Below, one piece after another: positions 1-4,982 of a stretch of 10,755 nt of DNA. Each line of letters begins with the position of its first letter. Position 1 is the stretch's first letter. The position numbers and the translations under genes are program-made. Location of the stretch: positions 1 to 10,755 of the forward strand of contig DBCE01000271.1 in the NCBI GenBank assembly GCA_002292895.1, in the 5' to 3' direction. This stretch comes from Phycisphaerales bacterium UBA966. GTDB taxonomy: Bacteria > Planctomycetota > Phycisphaerae > Phycisphaerales > SM1A02. The notes beneath the pieces are model-generated. The model was not told where the DNA came from. It made no database searches and was given only the letters and a program-made list of their open reading frames with translations.

Positions 1-382
1 CAAGACCATGCGCTACCCCGGTCACAACGCCATTCTCAAGCTCCTCTTGTGGGACCTGGGATTCCGCGAGCATCGCGAAGAATTGAAGGCCGCATTCGAA
101 CGCGCCCTGCCCACCACCGCGCAGGACATCGTGGCCATCTTTGTGAGCGCCACTGGCGACATTGGCGGTCGGCACACCGAACGCACGTACGCCAAGATCG
201 TTCGGCACAAAGAGATCGGCGGCCATCATTGGACGGCCATCCAGATCACCACAGCATGCGGCATCACCGCCGTGCTTGACCTTCTGCGCGAAGGCAAACT
301 TCCTTCACACGGATTTGTGCGCAACGAAGACGTAGCGTTCAGCGACTTCATCGCGAATCGCTTCGGCAAGCACTACGCGTAA
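1..382 (+). CDS. Saccharopine dehydrogenase-like protein, C-terminal part (5' end outside window)
   Basis: The reading frame is open from the left edge (codons from base 2 read K-T before the first visible ATG at 8) and ends with TAA at 380-382, so this is the 3' part of a longer gene. The visible sequence begins KTMRYPGHNAILKLLLWDLG. The K-T-x-R-Y-P-G-H stretch followed by a leucine-rich helix is typical of the C-terminal domain of bacterial saccharopine dehydrogenases and lysine dehydrogenases, NAD(P)-dependent enzymes of lysine metabolism. A later segment around ITTACGITAVLDLLREGKLP matches the usual end of that domain, where a TG-P-A helix precedes a short C-terminal tail. The Rossmann domain lies outside the window, so substrate cannot be assigned; carboxynorspermidine-type relatives are possible. 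The ATG at 8 is internal, not the start. It converges on the next gene with only 33 bases between stop codons. Confidence 0.75.
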   Translation, partial: KTMRYPGHNAILKLLLWDLGFREHREELKAAFERALPTTAQDIVAIFVSATGDIGGRHTERTYAKIVRHKEIGGHHWTAIQITTACGITAVLDLLREGKLPSHGFVRNEDVAFSDFIANRFGKHYA

Positions 383-394
383 TGTGCCGTGAGG

Positions 395-415
395 CGTTCG
401 CCCCATGCGCGAACG
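395..415. terminator. Hairpin between convergent stop codons (possible bidirectional terminator)
   Basis: A perfect 7-bp inverted repeat, CGTTCGC (395-401) and GCGAACG (409-415), encloses a 7-base loop and fills most of the 33-base gap between two convergent stop codons. There is no T-run on either side, so it does not meet the intrinsic-terminator pattern fully. Its position suggests transcript-end protection or weak bidirectional termination; this is inference. Confidence 0.4.
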
Positions 416-868
416 TCAGTCCTTGTCTTTGCCGCTCTTCTTCTGCTTGGGAGCATCCTTGCCGCGTCCTTCGCCACCCATGTTGGGGCGACGATCAGGA
501 CCGCCACGCATGCCATCATCACGCGGGCCGGGGCCACCCATCATCGGGCCATGTTGTGGGCCAGGGCCACCCTGCATGTTTCCGCCCTGCATGTTTCCGC
601 CCTGCATATTTCCACCCATCATCGGTCCGCCCATGATCTCTACGCGGCGGATCTCTTCCCGACGACCTTCACGGCCATCGCGGTCGTCACCGTTACCCTT
701 GCCAATCGCAACGCCGATCAAGAAGATCAGCACACCCAGCGAGATAAACAGCCAGAGGCGAATTCGGGAAACCGTCTTCTCCAGCTTCTTGATACGACTT
801 TCGCACGGGCAGCAGCAAGAGGCGGATGAAGAGCATGCGGCAGTGGTCGAAGCGGCAGTGTCAGTCAT
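416..868 (-). CDS. Small single-span membrane protein with Cys-rich N-terminus and Met/Gly-rich repeat tail, function unknown
   Basis: I do not recognise a family. The 150-residue product has four visible parts. Residues 1-22 are Ser/Ala/Cys-rich with Cys at 12, 18, 19, 20 and 22. Residues 25-38 are basic and probably helical. A hydrophobic segment at about 37-56 is a single membrane span. The tail, 57-150, is charged and then low in complexity, with repeated MGG, GGP and NMQGG units and a Lys-rich end. The basic residues before the span suggest the N-terminus is cytoplasmic and the tail outside the inner membrane. Ten Met residues fall between 79 and 130. The start is supported by AAGGAG at 878-883, nine bases upstream of the ATG. 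The opposite strand is also open here, but it has no such start signal or sensible composition. The gene stands alone, convergent with the saccharopine dehydrogenase-like gene. Confidence 0.75.
   Translation of the reverse strand: MTDTAASTTAACSSSASCCCPCESRIKKLEKTVSRIRLWLFISLGVLIFLIGVAIGKGNGDDRDGREGRREEIRRVEIMGGPMMGGNMQGGNMQGGNMQGGPGPQHGPMMGGPGPRDDGMRGGPDRRPNMGGEGRGKDAPKQKKSGKDKD
569..613 (-). repeat. Three tandem 15-bp units encoding NMQGG
   Basis: Units at 569-583, 584-598 and 599-613 read (on +) accctgcatgtttcc, gccctgcatgtttcc and gccctgcatatttcc. They differ at one or two bases each and are exactly five codons long, so they add or remove NMQGG without shifting the frame of the membrane protein. 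This is a likely site of length variation between strains. Confidence 0.85.
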
Positions 869-877
869 GAGTAGTGA

Positions 878-903
878 CTCCTTGTGACATCAGTTTGCCA
901 CAA
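878..903 (-). promoter_or_regulatory. Ribosome-binding site with overlapping inverted repeat upstream of the small membrane protein
   Basis: On the minus strand AAGGAG (878-883) lies nine bases before the ATG. An inverted repeat, ttgtgac (882-888) and gccacaa (897-903), surrounds an 8-base loop. Six of the seven pairs are Watson-Crick and one is a G-U wobble on the minus strand. It overlaps the first bases of the binding site, so it could be an mRNA hairpin affecting translation or a palindromic operator. The sequence alone does not say which. Confidence 0.4.
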
Positions 904-904
904 A

Positions 905-935
905 TTCCTAACCAGGGACATGATTCTTCAGTCAA
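905..935 (-). promoter_or_regulatory. Weak candidate promoter for the small membrane protein
   Basis: On the minus strand TTGACT (930-935) matches five of six bases of the sigma-70 -35 consensus. The best -10 partner, TAGGAA (905-910), is poor and sits 19 bases away. The rest of 904-1064, between this gene and the metallophosphoesterase stop, shows no other gene or clear signal. Confidence 0.25.
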
Positions 936-1064
936 GCACCGGCCTCCCATGACGCGGCTCTCCCCCGGCGGTGGCCTGAATCATCACGCACAGCCTCCCA
1001 GCGCGCCTATTTCCGGAAGCAGCAACCTTCGACCCAATCTATCCATGCACCGCAGCAACACCAA

Positions 1065-1910
1065 TCACTGCCCCGCGCCACGCCGCACCGTGATCACCAC
1101 CACTTCGGGCGCGCAATGCACCCGCAACGGAAACCACGCACCCGCGCCCACGCTGACAAACAGCGAGCATCCGTTGCGCTGATAAAGCCCCGCGCTCAAT
1201 CGATGCGCAAACGAAACATTGGCGCGCGGCTTGCCCTTCCACGCCACCTGCCCGCCGTGCGTATGCCCACTCAGTGTCAGCGGAATGTCACGGCGCGCGG
1301 CGGCATGAAACGCCTTCGGATTGTGCGCCAACAAGAGATGCGGCGTCTGCGGCAACTCCGCCACGCGTTGGTCCAGCGCGCGCACCGTGCTGGCCCAATC
1401 AACGCCGCCAACCAACAGCGGATCACTCGCATCACCCACCGGCACCACCGCGCCATGCAACACCTGCAGGCCGCGCATGGAAGCCATGGCGGCAAGCATG
1501 TGTCCATCATCAAGGTGATCGTGATTGCCAAGCACCAAGAACCGACCCAGCGGTGCCTCCATTGATCCCATGGCAGACAGCACTTCCTCTGCCCCCATGT
1601 GATGCAAATCTAAATCCACTACATCGCCCGTACACGCCACCATGTCTGGCTTCAGACGTGCCACGCGTTCCACGGCATCAAGCGCTTGCCCAACGTGCAT
1701 CAATTCACCAAGATGAAAGTCCGTCAAGTGCGCAATACGAACACCGTCATATGCCTGCGGCCACTGCGGGATGCACAGTTCCACAGTGCGCACCTCAATC
1801 GGCTGTGCACGATGACGCCGCCCCAAGATCCCCAATGTCAGACGGTCCGCCGTCCGCGTCAGGACAATGTGCCGGATCTTTGCGCGTAAAAAGAGATTGC
1901 TTCGCGCCAT
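1065..1910 (-). CDS. Metallophosphoesterase, calcineurin-like, YkuE/YaeI type
   Basis: A 281-residue protein with the full set of metal-binding motifs of calcineurin-like phosphoesterases in order: D64-F-H66 in HLTDFHLG, G95-D96 in TGDVVD, G128-N-H-D131 in LGNHDH, H196 in LLLAHNP, and G215-H-T-H218 in LSGHTHGGQ. The C-terminal stretch GAGAWFPLRVHCAPEVVVIT fits the YkuE/YaeI branch, whose members hydrolyse phosphodiester or pyrophosphate bonds; Chlamydia LpxG, a UDP-2,3-diacylglucosamine pyrophosphatase, is a relative of this branch. Many YkuE relatives have an N-terminal membrane or Tat signal; here the N-terminus is basic with no hydrophobic span, so a cytosolic or membrane-peripheral location is likely. 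AGGAGG at 1915-1920 lies four bases before the ATG and overlaps the stop codon of the upstream barrel gene at its first base, which argues for co-transcription and translational coupling. The exact substrate is unknown. Confidence 0.9.
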   Translation of the reverse strand: MARSNLFLRAKIRHIVLTRTADRLTLGILGRRHRAQPIEVRTVELCIPQWPQAYDGVRIAHLTDFHLGELMHVGQALDAVERVARLKPDMVACTGDVVDLDLHHMGAEEVLSAMGSMEAPLGRFLVLGNHDHLDDGHMLAAMASMRGLQVLHGAVVPVGDASDPLLVGGVDWASTVRALDQRVAELPQTPHLLLAHNPKAFHAAARRDIPLTLSGHTHGGQVAWKGKPRANVSFAHRLSAGLYQRNGCSLFVSVGAGAWFPLRVHCAPEVVVITVRRGAGQ

Positions 1911-1914
1911 GCTT

Positions 1915-1920
1915 CCTCCT
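1915..1920 (-). promoter_or_regulatory. Shine-Dalgarno AGGAGG coupled to upstream stop codon
   Basis: On the minus strand the barrel gene's TGA (1920-1922) runs straight into AGGAGG, sharing base 1920, and the phosphoesterase ATG follows at 1910. A ribosome terminating the first gene would sit on the start site of the second. Confidence 0.7.
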
Positions 1921-2876
1921 CAGAAGCGAACCGAAACGCCACCAAACAACCCGCGCAAGCCAGCATCCACCGTGGATGGACCGTCCTGCATATCGAAGTC
2001 AAACAGTCGGTACCCAAACTCCACGCCAATGTTCTCATTGATCATGAATGCAATACCAGCACGCAGTAGCCAAATGATGTCTGCGTCCGGAATCGAAGGA
2101 CCAACGCCCGCGTTTGCATAGATCCGTAAGTCCTGCACGAGCGGCACTCGACCATCGAATCCAATGCGCACATCAAGACCTGCACCGCCGTACAGACATC
2201 CAACGGTGCGATCAAAACTTGACGTGCTGGGCACGGTGACATTCTCCACCGTCTGGTCGTAGTGAAATAGCAGCGCTCCACCAAGCAGCAGGAATTGCGG
2301 GTCAAAGAGCGGCCGGCCGTTGGCACCAAACGCCTTGGATGCCGCGTCGCGGTTGTCACCCTCATCACTCCACGCCCACGGCTCATCCGCACTGGGGCGG
2401 TACACCACATACCCCACTTCTGCCCCTGCCATCCATGCGCTGTAGCTACCCTTGATCTGATCGCCCACCGAAATGTTTGTATCGCCAAAGGTCCCGCCCT
2501 TGACGGCGTTCTCATTGCCTGAAGTGGACGCTGAGAATCCCATACCTCCAACCCGCCAGCGCCCGATCGTCACGGCAAACTCGCCAGCAACCCCGGCGCT
2601 GCTGCCTTCCACCGCCAAGTCATCATTCAGATCAAACGATGTCCCGCCGCTGCCAACTTGCGCTGTGCCCGTCAGCCGGGGCACCCACACCCCCACATCC
2701 GCCGTCACGGCTGGCGCCTCTGCCACGCCAAGAATCCGAGCGGCCGATGAACCGGGGGGAATCGCGCCCGGCATCGATGATGCCGATGCAGCAGATGAGA
2801 CCGCGGACGGCAATGAAGCCGATGAAGGCTCGGCAGCCTGCACCATCAACCAACCTGCGACAATGAGCGTCACCAT
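1920..2876 (-). CDS. Probable outer-membrane beta-barrel protein
   Basis: A 318-residue protein with a short hydrophobic N-terminus (1-15, MVTLIVAGWLMVQAA) that can act as a signal peptide with cleavage near A15, though it lacks the usual basic residues. A Ser/Ala/Pro-rich linker runs to about residue 50. The rest alternates polar and hydrophobic residues with many Gly and aromatic positions (for example GRWRVGGMGFSAS, LRIYANAGVG, NIGVEFGYRLFDFD) and ends GLFGGVSVRF. A terminal Phe after alternating residues is the outer-membrane assembly signal recognised by BamA. The start is tightly fixed: an in-frame TAG lies 12 bases upstream of the ATG, so only this ATG or the GTG just after it can give the signal sequence. 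No clear ribosome-binding site is seen. It is followed directly by the phosphoesterase gene. No specific function can be assigned; a general porin-like or OmpA-barrel-like surface role is inference. Confidence 0.75.
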   Translation of the reverse strand: MVTLIVAGWLMVQAAEPSSASLPSAVSSAASASSMPGAIPPGSSAARILGVAEAPAVTADVGVWVPRLTGTAQVGSGGTSFDLNDDLAVEGSSAGVAGEFAVTIGRWRVGGMGFSASTSGNENAVKGGTFGDTNISVGDQIKGSYSAWMAGAEVGYVVYRPSADEPWAWSDEGDNRDAASKAFGANGRPLFDPQFLLLGGALLFHYDQTVENVTVPSTSSFDRTVGCLYGGAGLDVRIGFDGRVPLVQDLRIYANAGVGPSIPDADIIWLLRAGIAFMINENIGVEFGYRLFDFDMQDGPSTVDAGLRGLFGGVSVRF

Positions 2877-3357
2877 GACGGAAGCCTACCCATCAAGCCC
2901 TCCACCGCCACCGCCCAAGCCTCGGCGTCCACCCGGGGCCGTCGATCTGGGTCGTGGCACGTGGATTCGTCCGCAAGACATGGAATGGAGCTTCACCACC
3001 GCTCGTGGCCCAGGCGGTCAGCATGTCAACAAGGCCAGCACCGCCGCCATTCTCCGCGTCCGCGCGGTGGACATCGGCGGTCTTGACGATGCCGCCCTTG
3101 AACGCCTACGCGCCATCGCCATCAGTGTCCTTGTGGGTGACGGCGAACTGCTGTATCGCTGCGACCTGCACCGCAGTCAACTGCAGAACAAGGATGCGTG
3201 CGAAGGCAGGCTGCGCACCATGGTTTCCCAGGCAGCCGTCCGTCCGAAAGTTCGCAAGAAGACCAAGCCCACGTGGGGAAGCGTGCAGCGCCGACTCGAA
3301 GGCAAGAAGAAGGACGGTCAGCGCAAAGAGGGTCGACGCTGGCGCGAAGAGTCGTAA
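2863..3357 (+). CDS. arfB: Ribosome-rescue peptidyl-tRNA hydrolase, ArfB/YaeJ family (RF-1 domain)
   Basis: The 164-residue product carries the class I release-factor catalytic loop as ARGPGGQHVNKAST, with GGQ at residues 51-53, followed by a compact alpha/beta domain to about residue 125. It has no codon-recognition domain. It ends in a highly basic tail (RPKVRKKTKPTW...KKKDGQRKEGRRW), as in ArfB, whose tail enters the empty mRNA channel of a stalled ribosome so that GGQ can hydrolyse the peptidyl-tRNA. E. coli ArfB is about 140 residues; the extra length here is an N-terminal Pro-rich segment (SSPPPPPPKPRRPP). Start choice is uncertain: ATG at 2863 or ATG at 2875 both fit and neither has a clear ribosome-binding site. 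The frame stays open further upstream, but that part lies antisense in the barrel gene and does not look like protein. It converges on the sulfotransferase gene with 13 bases between stops. Confidence 0.85.
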   Translation: MSVTMTEAYPSSPPPPPPKPRRPPGAVDLGRGTWIRPQDMEWSFTTARGPGGQHVNKASTAAILRVRAVDIGGLDDAALERLRAIAISVLVGDGELLYRCDLHRSQLQNKDACEGRLRTMVSQAAVRPKVRKKTKPTWGSVQRRLEGKKKDGQRKEGRRWREES

Positions 3358-3365
3358 GCCAACGT

Positions 3366-3385
3366 GGCGCTCACCCAATAGCGCC
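3366..3385. terminator. Short hairpin at convergent gene ends (weak)
   Basis: GGCGCT (3366-3371) and AGCGCC (3380-3385) can pair around an 8-base loop. The hairpin overlaps the sulfotransferase stop codon and lies just past the arfB stop. It has no T-run, so termination here is only a possibility. Confidence 0.25.
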
Positions 3386-4852
3386 GCTCGGGGTGCCCCA
3401 ATCAATGCCCTCAAGATGGCGTTCATAGTTCTTCCAACGACCGATCGAGTCGGCGTACAGCGGCCGACTGACTTGGTCATAACTCAGAGTGCGCACTGTG
3501 CGCCCGGCCCGATGAAAGTCTTTGACCGCTTCGTCCCACGGCAGCCCGATGAAATCGATGATCCTGCGAAGTTCTGGCTCGCCACGCTGCACCAGGCTTT
3601 CGTAGCGCACTTCCAGAATCGGCAGATCCAACTCTCTGGACCAGTGCTCCATGAGACGCTGCGAATCACGCCATGCGGCTGCCACCCACTCCGGGCGTGC
3701 GGTCCATGGGTACCGCTGTGACCCAAAGGCTCCCATGACGCATGACACTGCCACATCGCGCGGATCGCGCTGAATGTGAATGATGCAACTTCCTGGAAAT
3801 AGGCGCCCAAGGTGCCCAAGAATGCGCGTGTTACCAAGCGCCTTGTTCACTATTCGCTCGGCGCGCGGTGCAGCCTTGCGCACATCTGCAAGGTAGCGGC
3901 GTGCAACCGAAGCAAACTCAGTCGACGCCAATTCGGGACGACCGCGCAGCACGGCGTCATCCACCGCCTCCGCCCATGTCTCTACTGAATTCAGTTCACC
4001 AACTCCAGCCGCCAACGGATGTGCATGGATCACTTGGTCAACCAAACTGGTGCCACTGCGGGGCATTCCAGCAACAAATACTGGCGTGTGATCTGCATTG
4101 ATATTTCGGCCAGCCTCTAAGAGCCTTGCCCGATTCCAGTATCCAATGAGCGTATCGGTTTTCCTCTTCAGCTCTGCGGGGTCAAATACCACGCCGCGCG
4201 AATCATGTGCACGAGTGACGCTCTCCCATGCTTCAGCAAACCGACCGGCACGATCCAGTGCCTTGGCGCGCAGATGAAGCAACATGATGAAAGGCAACGA
4301 CCCCGCACTTGCGTGAGCTACCGCGCCATCAATCACTTGCACGGCTGTTTCAAGTTCGCCCGCGCGCACAAGAAGTTTGCCATGTTCGTACGCCGCCCGC
4401 TCCGAAAGCGCCCCGCCGTTTGCGCGATCAACAATGGGGGCCAACGCTACGCGCGCTTCCTCTGGTCGATTTGACTCTTCCAGCGCCGCAACCAACGCAA
4501 GCCGAATCGCTTCCACATTGGGTTCAAGCTTGACGGCATGCAAGAGATCTGCCACTGCTTCCTCTGTGCGCCCAAGTGCCCGCAGCGCATCCCCGCGAAT
4601 GAAGTACGGCTCCGGATGCTCACGGATAGCGATCGCCCGCGTAGCCAAAGCAACCGCCTGAAGCTCATTTCCACTTTCGTGGTGGATGCGGGCCGCCAGC
4701 GAGAGCAACTGCGGATCGCGTCCATCAACGCGAAGAAGGGGCTCCAGAACAGCCATGGCAGCCACTCGTTCGCCACGGCTCACCAGAGCTTGGATTTCAG
4801 CTACCCGGCGGCTCCGCGCATGACCTGTTTGGAACGACATACTTGACCGCAA
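3371..4852 (-). CDS. TPR-repeat sulfotransferase
   Basis: A 493-residue fusion. Residues about 14-245 are helical, Ala/Leu-rich repeats of tetratricopeptide type (for example AVALATRAIAIREHPEPYFI, then RGDALRALGRTEEAVADLLH). Residues about 257-480 form a sulfotransferase domain that uses PAPS as donor. The 5'-phosphosulfate loop is GMPRSGTSL at 262-270, and the 3'-phosphate-binding motif is RDPRDVAVSC at 362-371. A conserved end, roughly DQVSRPLYADSIGRWKNYERHL at 459-480, is typical of bacterial TPR-sulfotransferases. The acceptor cannot be predicted; such enzymes may modify glycans, lipids or proteins. No signal peptide or membrane span is visible, so it is probably cytoplasmic. The first codon used here is TTG at 4850-4852, preceded by GGTGA at nine bases; the ATG at 4838-4840 is a good alternative and would shorten the protein by four residues. 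It appears to be a single-gene unit. Confidence 0.9.
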   Translation of the reverse strand: MRSSMSFQTGHARSRRVAEIQALVSRGERVAAMAVLEPLLRVDGRDPQLLSLAARIHHESGNELQAVALATRAIAIREHPEPYFIRGDALRALGRTEEAVADLLHAVKLEPNVEAIRLALVAALEESNRPEEARVALAPIVDRANGGALSERAAYEHGKLLVRAGELETAVQVIDGAVAHASAGSLPFIMLLHLRAKALDRAGRFAEAWESVTRAHDSRGVVFDPAELKRKTDTLIGYWNRARLLEAGRNINADHTPVFVAGMPRSGTSLVDQVIHAHPLAAGVGELNSVETWAEAVDDAVLRGRPELASTEFASVARRYLADVRKAAPRAERIVNKALGNTRILGHLGRLFPGSCIIHIQRDPRDVAVSCVMGAFGSQRYPWTARPEWVAAAWRDSQRLMEHWSRELDLPILEVRYESLVQRGEPELRRIIDFIGLPWDEAVKDFHRAGRTVRTLSYDQVSRPLYADSIGRWKNYERHLEGIDWGTPSGAIG

Positions 4853-4907
4853 GTGTACTGGTCACCCGAGCACATGACCCATCGAGATGGACTCATTGAA
4901 AATGAAA

Positions 4908-4936
4908 GCGGCCCCCGGAACAAGTCCGGGGGCCGC
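4908..4936 (-). terminator. Strong intrinsic terminator of the secreted dockerin-repeat protein gene
   Basis: A perfect 12-bp stem, GCGGCCCCCGGA (4908-4919) with TCCGGGGGCCGC (4925-4936), closes a 5-base loop. On the minus strand it is followed by CTTTCATTTTC, a T-rich tract. It lies about 45 bases past the stop codon of the 813-residue secreted protein and upstream of the sulfotransferase, so it separates their transcripts. Confidence 0.85.
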
Positions 4937-4982
4937 GTACTTCAAACTTTACTCACCCCACCCAGCGGGGTGAAAGTCACGG

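Noticed and set aside
569..613. Possible CRISPR-like short repeats
   Set aside because: Units are contiguous with no spacers, 15 bases long and in-frame in a coding region.
389..887. Overlapping plus-strand reading frames opposite the small membrane protein, one with His-rich and one with Pro-rich repeats
   Set aside because: Their repeats are the antisense of the NMQGG/MGG codons. The minus frame has a good ribosome-binding site, a membrane span and coherent charge layout; the plus frames have none.
1274..2041. 255-residue plus-strand frame opposite the phosphoesterase and barrel gene
   Set aside because: Composition is Pro/His/Arg/Gln-rich as expected of antisense in GC-rich DNA, and the minus strand has complete catalytic motifs.
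2473..2862. 130-residue upstream extension of the arfB frame
   Set aside because: It lies antisense within the barrel gene, is low in complexity, and ArfB proteins do not have such an extension.
2954..3721. 255-residue plus-strand frame overlapping arfB and the sulfotransferase
   Set aside because: It uses another frame of two well-supported genes and shows no domain pattern.
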